Below, one piece after another: positions 1 to 8,260 of a stretch of DNA of 64,000 bases. A program made the position numbers and the translations under genes. The stretch is taken from the NCBI RefSeq assembly GCF_000292915.1, contig NC_018513.1, forward strand, positions 682,001-746,000. The letters are read 5' to 3'. The stretch comes from Burkholderia cepacia GG4. GTDB lineage: Bacteria; Pseudomonadota; Gammaproteobacteria; Burkholderiales; Burkholderiaceae. Position 1 is the first letter of the stretch. Every line of letters starts with the position of its first letter. The notes below the pieces were generated by a model, which worked only from the letters and a program-made list of their open reading frames with translations, had not been told where the DNA came from and did not search any database.

Positions 1-1
1 G

Positions 2-148
2 CGCCGCGAAACGCTCGATTCGCGGCTGCTCGCCGCGTCCGGCGTGTGGCAGGTCGTGAGCGACGTGAGGCACCTCGTCGCGCAGCATTTCGAGGATCTG
101 ACGCCGCTGCTCGGCGGCCTGCGCACGTCGAGCCGCGAATTTCACTGA
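2..148 (+). CDS. C-terminal end of an unrecognised protein (cut by window edge)
   Basis: An open frame enters from the left edge and ends at TGA 146-148, giving 48 residues that finish in RTSSREFH. It has the G/C third-position bias of real genes here. I do not recognise the family from this tail; no catalytic motif or membrane segment is visible. It points in the same direction as the N-acetylglucosamine operon but is separated from it by about 300 bases holding a weak terminator and a clear promoter, so it is probably a separate transcription unit. Confidence 0.5.
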   Translation, partial: RRETLDSRLLAASGVWQVVSDVRHLVAQHFEDLTPLLGGLRTSSREFH

Positions 149-175
149 CGCAGCCCATCGGCTGCCATCAGATGC

Positions 176-196
176 ATACCAGTCGGCCTAACTGGT
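176..196. promoter_or_regulatory. possible second nag regulator site (ACCAGT/ACTGGT half-sites)
   Basis: ACCAGT at 178-183 and ACTGGT at 191-196 are inverted half-sites with 7 bases between them. The same half-sites occur, with 6 bases between, in the stronger inverted repeat at 365-390. A second, weaker operator about 190 bp upstream could allow looping by the GntR regulator, but the arms are short and this may be chance. Confidence 0.3.
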
Positions 197-331
197 TCTA
201 TCCGGGGCTCATTTTCGACACCCAAAGCCCGGCAAATCAGGCGCCGGAACTGTCCCCCTGCAACCCACCTCGGGTAAATCCCTATCCCGCATCGCGTTGT
301 AAACAAAGGCTTTCCCGTTGCTAAAACGCTT

Positions 332-357
332 GCCGGGCAAGGCTTCCGGCGATTTTT
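332..357 (+). terminator. weak terminator candidate upstream of the nag promoter
   Basis: GCCGG (332-336) pairs with CCGGC (346-350), followed by GATTTTT. The stem is only 5 bp but is all G/C and has a T run. It would isolate the upstream gene from the nag promoter immediately downstream. The remainder of 149-453 holds only the operator/promoter elements listed separately. Confidence 0.3.
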
Positions 358-364
358 GCACCGC

Positions 365-390
365 TAATACCAGTTCGTTGACTGGTATTA
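365..390. promoter_or_regulatory. operator: 10-bp inverted repeat in the nag promoter
   Basis: TAATACCAGT (365-374) and ACTGGTATTA (381-390) are perfect inverted repeats around a 6-base centre. The repeat overlaps the -35 box at 378-383, so a bound protein would block RNA polymerase. The ACTGGT half-site resembles those known for GntR/UTRA regulators of N-acetylglucosamine genes (DasR/NagR type). The obvious ligand is the GntR protein encoded 64 bp downstream; autorepression relieved by a GlcNAc-6-phosphate-type effector is inferred. Confidence 0.7.
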
Positions 391-405
391 TGGTGGTTAT
401 ATAAT
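378..405 (+). promoter_or_regulatory. sigma-70 promoter of the nag operon
   Basis: TTGACT (378-383) and a consensus TATAAT (400-405) are separated by 16 bases. Transcription should begin near 412, about 40 bases before the regulator gene. No comparable promoter is seen in the gaps between the downstream genes, so this promoter may drive the whole regulator-nagA-deaminase-PTS-nagE set. Confidence 0.75.
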
Positions 406-453
406 GCGTTCACTTTCGACGGTCCGCGATCGTCGTCCGACACCCGGAGGCAC

Positions 454-1188
454 ATGGAAACCGGCTGGTCCGAACTGGCGCCCGATCCCCTCGACGACAC
501 GCCGTTGTATCTGCAGCTCGCCCGCAACCTGGCGAGCGCGATTCACGCCGGCGCATGGCGGGCCGGGGAGGCGTTGCCGTCGGAGCGGCTGCTGTCGGGG
601 GCGGTCGGCGTGTCGCGGATCACGGCCCGCCGGGCGCTCGCGCTGCTGGTCGAGCAGGGGCTGATCAAGCGGACGCGTGGCGCGGGCAGCTTCATCACGC
701 CGCGGGTCGCCGATCCGCTGTCGCGTCTCGTCGGCTTCACCGCGAAGATGCAGCAGCGCGGTTTCATGCCCGATTCGGTGTGGCTGTCGCGCAAGCTGCG
801 CGCCGCGCGCCGCGACGAGATCACGCGTCTCGGCCTCGCGCCGGGCGCGACGGTCGCGCGGCTCGAACGGCTGCGCCGGGCGGACGGCATCGTGATGGCC
901 GTCGAGCATTCGACGCTGCCGGCCGCGGTGGTGCCGGATCCGCAGGCGCTCGGTGCGTCGCTGTACGAATACCTCGACGCGCGCGGGATGACCGTCGTGC
1001 GCGCGCTGCAGCACTTTCGCGCGGCGAACGCGACGCACGAGATCGCGAAATGGATGGCGGTGACGCCGGGCTCGGCACTGCTCGTGATCACGCGCATCGG
1101 CTACGGCGCCGACCAGCGCGCGATCGAAGTGACCGAAACGTATTGCCGCGACGACTATTACGACTTCGTCGCCGAACTGAAACGCTGA
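454..1188 (+). CDS. nagR: GntR/UTRA-family transcriptional regulator of N-acetylglucosamine use
   Basis: A 244-residue DNA-binding repressor or activator of the HutC/NagR (UTRA) subfamily. Residues about 17-85 form the GntR winged helix-turn-helix (PLYLQLARNL near the start, then PSERLL and VSRITARRAL). Residues about 95-240 form the UTRA effector domain, ending in EVTETYCRDDYYDF, typical of sugar-phosphate-sensing members. GGAGG at 446-450 sets the ATG at 454. It is the first gene of the N-acetylglucosamine operon and sits under a promoter containing an inverted repeat, so control of itself and the downstream genes by an amino-sugar phosphate is the natural inference. The symbol is assigned by context; NagQ or DasR-like would be equivalent names. 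Confidence 0.85.
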   Translation: METGWSELAPDPLDDTPLYLQLARNLASAIHAGAWRAGEALPSERLLSGAVGVSRITARRALALLVEQGLIKRTRGAGSFITPRVADPLSRLVGFTAKMQQRGFMPDSVWLSRKLRAARRDEITRLGLAPGATVARLERLRRADGIVMAVEHSTLPAAVVPDPQALGASLYEYLDARGMTVVRALQHFRAANATHEIAKWMAVTPGSALLVITRIGYGADQRAIEVTETYCRDDYYDFVAELKR

Positions 1189-1286
1189 CGCGCGAGACTG
1201 CCCGCGCGCCACGCGCAACGAAACGCAACGGATTTTGCAAATCACGACGCGGATGCTCGCGTCACCAGATCATCAAGAGAAACGTC

Positions 1287-2390
1287 ATGCTGACTGGCAA
1301 CATCCTGACCCCCGACGGCTGGATTCACGGTTCGCTCGATAGCGCGAACGGCCGCATCACCACCCTCGACGGCACGCCCGCCGATCCGGCGAAGAACGAC
1401 GCGCCGTACATCCTGCCCGGCTTCATCGACCTGCACGTGCACGGCGGCGGCGGCGCCGACGTGATGGAAGGCGGCGACGCGATCGAGACGATCGCCCGCA
1501 CGCACGCGCAGTTCGGCACGACGAGCCTGCTCGCGACGACGATGACCGCGCCGCGCGACGAACTGATGCAGGTCGTCGCGAACCTCGGCACCGTCGCCCG
1601 CACCCGCACGGCGGGCGGCGCGCGCGTGCTCGGCGTGCACCTCGAAGGGCCGTACATCAATCCCGGCAAGCTCGGCGCGCAGCCCGACGCGGCCGTGTCG
1701 GCCGTGCTCGACGAAGTGCTGAAGTACCTGTCGATCGCGCCGATCCGCGTGGTCACGCTCGCGCCGGAAATCGCCGGCCACATCGAGATCATCGGCGAGA
1801 TGGCCGCGCGCGGCGTGCGCGTGCAGCTCGGCCACTCGCTCGCGACCTACGACGACGCCGTTGCCGCGCTCAAGCACGGCGCGTGCGGCTTCACGCACCT
1901 GTTCAACGCGATGTCGCCGCTGCATCACCGTAACCCGGGCCTGGTGGGCGCGGCGCTTGCTCATGCCGAATACGCGGAAATCATTCCGGATCTGCTGCAC
2001 GTACACCCGGGCGCGATTCGTGCTGCGCTGCGCGCGATCCCGCGCCTGTACGTCGTGACCGACAGCACATCCGCCACCGGCATGCCCGACGGCGAATACC
2101 GGCTCGGCAGCCAGCACGTGACCAAGTGCCTCGGCGGCGTGCGGCTCGCCGACGGCACGCTCGCCGGCAGCACGCTGACGATGGACCAGGCGCTGCGCAA
2201 CCTCGTATCGCTCGGTTTGCCGATCGCCGACGTGTCGAACCGGATGTCGCGCTACGCGGCCGACTACCTCGGTGTCACTGATCGCGGCCGCCTCGTGCGC
2301 GGCGCATGGGCCGACCTCGTCGTGTTCGATCGCGACCTGAACCTCACTGCGACCTACGTCGAAGGAGAATCGATTGTCGAATATGCTTAA
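1287..2390 (+). CDS. nagA: N-acetylglucosamine-6-phosphate deacetylase
   Basis: A 367-residue cytoplasmic amidohydrolase that removes acetate from GlcNAc-6-P, giving glucosamine-6-P for the SIS deaminase encoded next. The metal-binding HxH is at His50 and His52 (DLHVHGGGG). Further family signatures are HLEGPY, QLGHS, the FTHLFNAMSPLHHR segment and VTDSTSATG, the last containing the catalytic Asp. The start at 1287 gives the expected N-terminus MLTGNILTPDGW; the open frame extends further upstream but only into DNA antisense or out of frame to the regulator gene. It ends inside the start of the next gene (17-base overlap), pointing to translational coupling. Confidence 0.95.
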   Translation: MLTGNILTPDGWIHGSLDSANGRITTLDGTPADPAKNDAPYILPGFIDLHVHGGGGADVMEGGDAIETIARTHAQFGTTSLLATTMTAPRDELMQVVANLGTVARTRTAGGARVLGVHLEGPYINPGKLGAQPDAAVSAVLDEVLKYLSIAPIRVVTLAPEIAGHIEIIGEMAARGVRVQLGHSLATYDDAVAALKHGACGFTHLFNAMSPLHHRNPGLVGAALAHAEYAEIIPDLLHVHPGAIRAALRAIPRLYVVTDSTSATGMPDGEYRLGSQHVTKCLGGVRLADGTLAGSTLTMDQALRNLVSLGLPIADVSNRMSRYAADYLGVTDRGRLVRGAWADLVVFDRDLNLTATYVEGESIVEYA

Positions 2391-3390
2391 GGAAGCGCGC
2401 GAGTCCGCCCAGGTCGTCGCCGCGCAACTCGCCGACACCACGCGCGTCGAAGCGCTCGCCGGCCAGCTGCTCGATCACCCGCCGGCCGTCGCGCTGACGG
2501 TCGCGCGCGGCAGCTCGGATCACGCCGCCAGCTATTTCGCGAGCCTGACGATGAGCTGCCTCGGCGTGCCCGTCGCGTCGCTGCCGATGTCGGTCGCGAC
2601 ACTGCAGCAGGCACCGCTGAAGGTGCAGGACCAGCTCGCGATCGCATTCTCCCAGTCGGGCAAGAGCCCCGACCTCGTCAACACGATGGCCGCGCTGCGC
2701 GAAGCCGGCGCGCGCACCGTTGCCGCCGTGAACGTGCTGCCGTCGCCGCTCGCCGACGCGTGCGAGCACCAGCTGCCGCTGCTGGCCGGCCCCGAACTGT
2801 CGGTCGCCGCGACCAAGAGCTATATCGCGATGCTGTCGCTGTCCGCGCAAATCGTCGCGTACTGGCAGCGCGACGCCGCGCTGACGACCGCGTTGCGCGG
2901 GCTGCCCGACGCGCTCGCGCAGGCCGGCCGGCTCGACTGGTCGCCAGCCGTCGCCGCGCTCGCCGGCGTCGAGCGGATGATCGTGATCGGTCGCGGCCTC
3001 GGCCTCGCGATTGCGCAGGAAGCCGCGCTGAAACTGAAGGAAACCTCAGGCATCCAGGCCGAGGCGTTCTCGAGTGCCGAAGTCCGTCACGGCCCGATGG
3101 AGCTGATCGACCGCGACTATCCGCTGCTCGTGTTCGCGCCGCCGGGGCCCGAGCAGGCCGGGCTGCTGCAGCTCGCGCAGGACATGCGCGCACGTGGCGC
3201 AGCGGTGCTGCTCGCGGCGCCCGCCGGCACGCCCGGCGCGACCTTGCCGCTCGCGCAGTCCGCCCATTCGGCGCTCGACCCGATCGCCGCCATTCTTTCG
3301 TTCTACGTGATGGCGGCGGATCTCGCCGTCGCGCGCGGCCGCAATCCCGACACGCCGCGCCATCTGAACAAAGTCACCGAAACGCACTGA
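2374..3390 (+). CDS. SIS-domain glucosamine-6-phosphate deaminase (NagB-II type)
   Basis: A 338-residue protein with two SIS sugar-isomerase domains, related to the isomerase half of GlmS. The first contains TVARGSSDHAASYF and QSGKSPD; the second has IGRGLGLAIAQEAALKLKE and AEAFSSAEVRHGP. In this operon it should convert glucosamine-6-P to fructose-6-P plus ammonia, replacing the unrelated classical NagB. The start is a TTG at 2374 placed 5 bases after AGGAGA (2363-2368); the ATG at 2383 is an alternative with poorer spacing. It overlaps nagA by 17 bases. Known as NagB-II/AgaS-like in Shewanella and Burkholderia; the exact reaction is inferred from context. Confidence 0.88.
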   Translation: MSNMLKEARESAQVVAAQLADTTRVEALAGQLLDHPPAVALTVARGSSDHAASYFASLTMSCLGVPVASLPMSVATLQQAPLKVQDQLAIAFSQSGKSPDLVNTMAALREAGARTVAAVNVLPSPLADACEHQLPLLAGPELSVAATKSYIAMLSLSAQIVAYWQRDAALTTALRGLPDALAQAGRLDWSPAVAALAGVERMIVIGRGLGLAIAQEAALKLKETSGIQAEAFSSAEVRHGPMELIDRDYPLLVFAPPGPEQAGLLQLAQDMRARGAAVLLAAPAGTPGATLPLAQSAHSALDPIAAILSFYVMAADLAVARGRNPDTPRHLNKVTETH

Positions 3391-3429
3391 TAGCCGAGAC
3401 AGCCGATGAGACGCGCCGAGGAGTCCCAG

Positions 3430-5988
3430 TTGAAGAGTTCCACCCATGATCAGATCGTCCTGCTTGCCCCGTTGACCGGGCCGATCGTCGCGCTGGCCGA
3501 TGTGCCCGATCCGGTGTTCTCCGGCGGGATGTTCGGCGACGGCATCGGCATCGACCCGCTCGCGGGCAAGCTCGTCGCGCCGTGCGCCGGCGTCGTGTCG
3601 CATCTCGCGCGCACCGGCCACGCGGTGACGATCACGACGCCGCACGGTGCCGAAGTGTTGCTGCATATCGGCATCGACACCGTCGAGCTGAACGGGCAGG
3701 GCTTCACCGCGCACGTCGAAGCCGGCGCGCGTATCGAGGCGGGTGATCTGCTGATCGAGTTCGACCAGGACGCGGTCGCGCGCAGCGCGCATTCGCTGGT
3801 GTCGGTGATCGCGATCGCGAACTCCGACGCGTTCGACGTCGTCGAGCGCGCGAGCGGATTCGCGACGGCCGGCGAGACACCGCTCCTGACGCTGCGCGGC
3901 AAGGGCGAAGCCGCCGTGCAGGCGGCGCAGGCCGGCGCCGCGGCGATGAACGAAGTGCGCCGCGAGATCGTGCTGACGCAGCCGGGCGGCCTGCATGCAC
4001 GCCCCGCCGCACGGGCGCGTGAATCCGTGCGCGGCTTCGACGCGACGGTCGACGTGCAGTTCGACGGCCGCAAGGCGTCGATCGCGAGCGTCGTGGGCCT
4101 GCTCGGCCTCGGCGCGGGCGAGGGTGCGACGATCGAACTGGTCGGCCGCGGCGCGCACGCGCAGCAAGCCGTCGACGCGGTCGAGCACGAGCTGCTGCGC
4201 GAAGCGCACGGCGAAGTCGAGGAGAAGCCGGCGCGGCTGCATTCGCCTGCGCCACAGGCGGCCGTGCACCACACCGGCGCATCCCTCGACCCGAACACGC
4301 TCGCAGGCGTGTGCGCGGCGCCCGGCATCGCGGTCGGCACGCTGGTGCGGCTCGACGATGCGGACCTCGTGCCGCCCGAACAGGCGGCCGGCACGCCCGC
4401 ATCGGAAAGCCGCCACCTCGACCAGGCGCTGAAGGCCGTCGACGCCGAACTCGACGAAACGGTGCGCAACGCGTCGGCGCGCGGCGCGGTCGGCGAGGCG
4501 GGCATCTTCGCGGTGCATCGCGTGCTGCTCGAAGATCCGACGCTGGTCGACGCGGCGCGCGACCAGATCAGCCTCGGCAAGAGCGCGGGCTTCGCATGGC
4601 GCGCGACGATCCGCGCGCAGATCGACACGCTGTCGAAGCTCGACGACGCGCTGCTCGCCGAGCGCGCGGCCGACCTGCGCGACATCGAGAAGCGCGTGCT
4701 GCGCGCGCTCGGCCACACGAGCGGCGCGACGCGCGCGCTGCCCGACGAGGCCGTGCTCGCCGCCGAGGAATTCACGCCGTCGGACCTGTCGTCGCTCGAT
4801 CGCCAGCGCGTGACCGCGCTCGTGATGGCGCGCGGCGGCGCGACGTCGCACGCGGCGATCATCGCGCGCCAGCTCGGCATTCCGGCGCTCGTTGCGGTCG
4901 GCGATGCGCTGTACGCGATTCCGGACGGCACGCAGGTCGTCGTCGATGCGAGCGCGGGCCGTCTCGAACACGCGCCGACCGCGCTTGACGTCGAACGCGC
5001 GCGGCACGAACGCCAGCGCCTGGACGGCGTGCGCGAAGCGAACCGGCAGACGGCCGGCGCCGCCGCCGCGACCACCGACGGCCGCGCGATCGAGATCGCC
5101 GCGAACATCGCGACGCTCGACGACGCGCACACCGCGGTCGACAACGGCGCGGACGCGATCGGCCTGCTGCGCACCGAGCTGATGTTCATCCATCGCCAGG
5201 CCGCGCCGACCGTCGTCGAACACCAGCAAAGCTACCAGTCGATCGTCGACGCGCTGCAGGGGCGCACCGCGATCATCCGCACGCTCGACGTCGGCGCCGA
5301 CAAGGAGGTCGACTACTTGACGCTGCCGCCCGAACCGAACCCGGCGCTCGGCCTGCGCGGCATCCGCCTCGCGCAGGTGCGCCCGGACCTGCTCGACGAT
5401 CAGTTGCAGGGCCTGCTCGCGGTGAAGCCGTTCGGCGCCGTGCGCATCCTGCTGCCGATGGTGACCGATGCGGGCGAGCTCGTGCGGCTGCGCAAGCGCA
5501 TCGACGAATTCGCGCGCGCGCAGGGCCGCACCGAGCCGATCGAGGTCGGCGCGATGATCGAGGTGCCGTCCGCGGCGCTGCTGGCCGACCAGCTCGCGCA
5601 GCACGCGGATTTCCTGTCGATCGGCACCAACGACCTGACGCAGTACACGCTGGCGATGGACCGCTGCCAGGCCGACCTGGCCGCGCAGTCCGACGGACTG
5701 CATCCGGCCGTGCTGCGCCTGATCGACATCGCGGTGCGCGGCGCGGGAAGACACGGCAAGTGGGTCGGCGTGTGCGGCGCGCTGGGCGGCGATCCGCTCG
5801 CGGTGCCGATCCTCGTCGGCCTCGGCGTGACCGAACTGTCGGTCGACCCGGTCTCGGTGCCGGGCATCAAGGCGCGCGTGCGCCGTCTCGATTACCAGCT
5901 GTGTCGCCAGCGTGCGCAGGATCTGCTCGCACTCGACTCGGCACAGGCGGTAAGGGCAGCAAGCCGCGAGGTCTGGCCGCTCGACTGA
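3430..5988 (+). CDS. PTS EIIA(Glc)-HPr-enzyme I fusion protein
   Basis: An 852-residue soluble phosphotransferase carrying three PTS modules on one chain. Numbered from the TTG at 3430: a Crr-type EIIA (residues about 10-150, phospho-His79 in EVLLHIGID), HPr (about 175-265, His189 in GLHARPA) and enzyme I (about 285-850, His474 in GGATSHAAI, Cys782 in GVCGALGG). It passes phosphate from PEP to the EIIB domain of NagE, encoded next, which itself has no EIIA. GAGGAG (3418-3423) lies 6 bases before the TTG; an ATG at 3406 is the alternative start with little Shine-Dalgarno. Such fusions are known in proteobacterial sugar PTSs (FruB/NagF-like). Confidence 0.93.
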   Translation: MKSSTHDQIVLLAPLTGPIVALADVPDPVFSGGMFGDGIGIDPLAGKLVAPCAGVVSHLARTGHAVTITTPHGAEVLLHIGIDTVELNGQGFTAHVEAGARIEAGDLLIEFDQDAVARSAHSLVSVIAIANSDAFDVVERASGFATAGETPLLTLRGKGEAAVQAAQAGAAAMNEVRREIVLTQPGGLHARPAARARESVRGFDATVDVQFDGRKASIASVVGLLGLGAGEGATIELVGRGAHAQQAVDAVEHELLREAHGEVEEKPARLHSPAPQAAVHHTGASLDPNTLAGVCAAPGIAVGTLVRLDDADLVPPEQAAGTPASESRHLDQALKAVDAELDETVRNASARGAVGEAGIFAVHRVLLEDPTLVDAARDQISLGKSAGFAWRATIRAQIDTLSKLDDALLAERAADLRDIEKRVLRALGHTSGATRALPDEAVLAAEEFTPSDLSSLDRQRVTALVMARGGATSHAAIIARQLGIPALVAVGDALYAIPDGTQVVVDASAGRLEHAPTALDVERARHERQRLDGVREANRQTAGAAAATTDGRAIEIAANIATLDDAHTAVDNGADAIGLLRTELMFIHRQAAPTVVEHQQSYQSIVDALQGRTAIIRTLDVGADKEVDYLTLPPEPNPALGLRGIRLAQVRPDLLDDQLQGLLAVKPFGAVRILLPMVTDAGELVRLRKRIDEFARAQGRTEPIEVGAMIEVPSAALLADQLAQHADFLSIGTNDLTQYTLAMDRCQADLAAQSDGLHPAVLRLIDIAVRGAGRHGKWVGVCGALGGDPLAVPILVGLGVTELSVDPVSVPGIKARVRRLDYQLCRQRAQDLLALDSAQAVRAASREVWPLD

Positions 5989-6075
5989 ACGTCGACGGCG
6001 GGCGCGCGACTCGTTTCACTACGAAAGCAATTAGGTCAACGACGCTTAATGACGAGACATGGATTGGAGGACTGA

Positions 6076-7839
6076 ATGGACGGGAATCCGTTTCTGAAGA
6101 TACAGGGCCTGGGCCGGGCGCTGATGCTGCCGATCGCGGTGTTGCCGGTTGCCGGCATCCTGCTGCGACTCGGGCAGGCGGATGTATTCAACATCAAGAT
6201 GATCGCCGACGCCGGCGGGGCCATCTTCGACAACCTGCCGCTGCTGTTCGCGATCGGCGTGGCGGTCGGTTTCGCGAAGGACAATAACGGCGTGGCGGCA
6301 CTCGCGGGCGCGATCGGCTACCTGATCGAAACCGCGATCATGAAGGACATCGATCCCAAGCTGAACATGGGCGTGCTGTCCGGGATCATTGCGGGCGTGG
6401 TCGCGGGCTTGCTGTACAACCGCTACAAGGACATCAAGCTGCCCGACTACCTCGCGTTCTTCGGCGGCAAGCGGTTCGTGCCGATCATCACCGGGCTGGT
6501 GTGCGTGATACTCGGTATCGTATTCGGCTACGTGTGGCAGCCGGTCCAGCATGCGATCGACGCGGCCGGCCAGTGGCTGACGACGGCAGGCGCGATCGGT
6601 GCGTTCGTGTTCGGTTTCCTGAACCGCCTGCTGCTCGTCACGGGCCTGCACCACATCATCAACTCGCTCGCGTGGTTCGTGTTCGGCAACTTCACGCCGC
6701 CGGCCGGCGGCGAGATCGTGCACGGCGACCTGCACCGCTTCTTCGCGGGCGATCCGACTGCGGGCACCTTCATGGCCGGCTTCTTCCCGATCATGATGTT
6801 CGGCCTGCCGGCCGCGTGTCTCGCGATGCTGCACGAAGCGCCGAAGGAGCGCCGCGCGATGGTCGGCGGCCTGCTGTTCTCGATGGCGCTCACGTCGTTC
6901 CTGACCGGCGTGACCGAGCCGATCGAATTCAGCTTCATGTTCCTCGCGCCGGTGCTGTACGTGATCCACGCGGTGCTCACCGGGCTGTCGCTCGCGATCT
7001 GCCAGGTGCTCGGCTTGAAGCTCGGTTTCACGTTCTCGGCCGGCGCGATCGACTACGGGCTGAACTACGGCCTGTCGACGAAGGGCTGGCTCGCGATTCC
7101 GCTCGGCATCGCGTACGGCGCCGCGTACTACGGGCTGTTCCGCTTCTTCATCCGCAAGTTCAACATGGCGACGCCGGGCCGCGAACCGGCCTCGGCCGAT
7201 GCGGCGACCGATTCGTACGCATCGGGTGGCTTCGTCGCGCCGGCTGGCGGTGCCGCTGCGGCCGCTCCGCGCGCGCAGCGCTACATCGCCGCGCTCGGCG
7301 GTGCGGGCAACCTGACGGTCGTCGACGCGTGTACGACGCGCCTGCGCCTGACCGTCGTCGATGCGGCGAAGGTGTCGGAGCCGGAGCTGAAGTCGATCGG
7401 CGCGCGCGGCGTGCTCAAGCGCGGCGGCAACAGCGTGCAGGTGATCATCGGGCCCGAGGCCGACATCATTGCCGACGAGATGCGTTCGGCCATCGGCAGC
7501 GGCGCGACCGGCGCTGCGCAGACGGCCACGGCCGCGGCTGCGCAGCCGGTCGCGGGCGCGGTAGCCGGCCCGCTCGATCCCGATCCGCTGCGCTGGCTCG
7601 CGGTGTTCGGCGGGGCGACCAACGTCGCAGCGCTCGACGCGATCGCGACCACGCGACTGCGCGTCGTCGTGCGCGACGCCTCGGCGGTCGATCGCGATCG
7701 CCTTGGCGCGCTCGACGTCGCATGGGTGTCGCCGGACACGTTCCACATCGTCTGCGGCAACGTGGCGGCACGTTATGCGGAACAGCTCGGCGCGCGGCTG
7801 CCGCCGACGGGCGGCGGTGCGGCCGTACAACCGGCCTGA
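6076..7839 (+). CDS. nagE: N-acetylglucosamine PTS permease EIICB with an extra degenerate EIIB
   Basis: A 587-residue inner-membrane GlcNAc transporter that phosphorylates its sugar on uptake. Residues about 1-365 are the EIIC channel (start MDGNPFLKIQGLGRALMLP; conserved TGVTEPIEFSF). Residues about 390-470 are EIIB with phospho-Cys419 in DACTTRLRL. Residues about 490-575 are a second EIIB-like domain in which the matching segment reads IATTRLRV, with Ala524 where the Cys should be, so it cannot carry phosphate there. GGAGG precedes the ATG at 6076. The missing EIIA is supplied by the fusion protein encoded just upstream. It is the last gene of the operon, followed by a strong terminator. 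Confidence 0.93.
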   Translation: MDGNPFLKIQGLGRALMLPIAVLPVAGILLRLGQADVFNIKMIADAGGAIFDNLPLLFAIGVAVGFAKDNNGVAALAGAIGYLIETAIMKDIDPKLNMGVLSGIIAGVVAGLLYNRYKDIKLPDYLAFFGGKRFVPIITGLVCVILGIVFGYVWQPVQHAIDAAGQWLTTAGAIGAFVFGFLNRLLLVTGLHHIINSLAWFVFGNFTPPAGGEIVHGDLHRFFAGDPTAGTFMAGFFPIMMFGLPAACLAMLHEAPKERRAMVGGLLFSMALTSFLTGVTEPIEFSFMFLAPVLYVIHAVLTGLSLAICQVLGLKLGFTFSAGAIDYGLNYGLSTKGWLAIPLGIAYGAAYYGLFRFFIRKFNMATPGREPASADAATDSYASGGFVAPAGGAAAAAPRAQRYIAALGGAGNLTVVDACTTRLRLTVVDAAKVSEPELKSIGARGVLKRGGNSVQVIIGPEADIIADEMRSAIGSGATGAAQTATAAAAQPVAGAVAGPLDPDPLRWLAVFGGATNVAALDAIATTRLRVVVRDASAVDRDRLGALDVAWVSPDTFHIVCGNVAARYAEQLGARLPPTGGGAAVQPA

Positions 7840-7894
7840 TCCGATGAGGCCGGTCCGATCTGCGTAGCGGATCCGGGCCGCCGGTCGGTAAAGC

Positions 7895-7933
7895 GAAAAC
7901 GGCTTGCGTGCGTCGCAAGCCGTTTTCATTTTT
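7895..7933 (+). terminator. intrinsic terminator of the nag operon
   Basis: GAAAACGGCTTGC (7895-7907) pairs with GCAAGCCGTTTTC (7915-7927) around a short loop, followed by ATTTTT. The stem is perfect over 13 bp. It ends the nag operon and separates it from the converging cytochrome bd operon. Confidence 0.85.
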
Positions 7934-8083
7934 GGGGCGGCGATCCGGCTGGGGGGATGCCGTGTCGACACGGCAATCGGTTGCCCCGGACTGCCCGGAC
8001 GAAAAAAACCTCGCATGTAGCGAGGTTCGTTCCCGACGGCGGGCGGCGGGGCGATCATTCGCCCGCCGCGCATGCGTCAAGTA

Positions 8084-8206
8084 TTAGTCGCGGCGTGCGC
8101 GCACCGGCGCTTCCGGCGACTTCTGCCGTGCTTCGAGCCACATCGCGTTGACGATGCCGAACGACAGCGCGACGCCGATACCGAGAATCCAGCTGAAATA
8201 CCACAT
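8084..8206 (-). CDS. cydX: cytochrome bd oxidase small subunit CydX
   Basis: A 40-residue protein starting MWYFSWILGIGVALSFGI, the hallmark of the CydX/YbgT family: one membrane helix followed by a short charged tail (ending VRARRD). CydX binds the CydAB core and stabilises its haems. The ATG at 8206 follows AAGGAG with 6-7 bases spacing. It lies 54 bases after cydB in the order cydA-cydB-cydX seen in many proteobacteria. The gene is short enough that automatic callers often miss it. Confidence 0.93.
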   Translation of the reverse strand: MWYFSWILGIGVALSFGIVNAMWLEARQKSPEAPVRARRD

Positions 8207-8260
8207 GATCCGACTCCTTGCGAAACGGTGGGCGAGGGCGCGTGAGCGCCCCGGCCGGGT

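Noticed and set aside
3046..5754. 902-codon open frame on the minus strand opposite the PTS fusion gene
   Set aside because: It mirrors a highly conserved plus-strand gene with three recognisable PTS domains; long antisense frames are expected in GC-rich DNA and its Arg/His-rich translation shows no domain.
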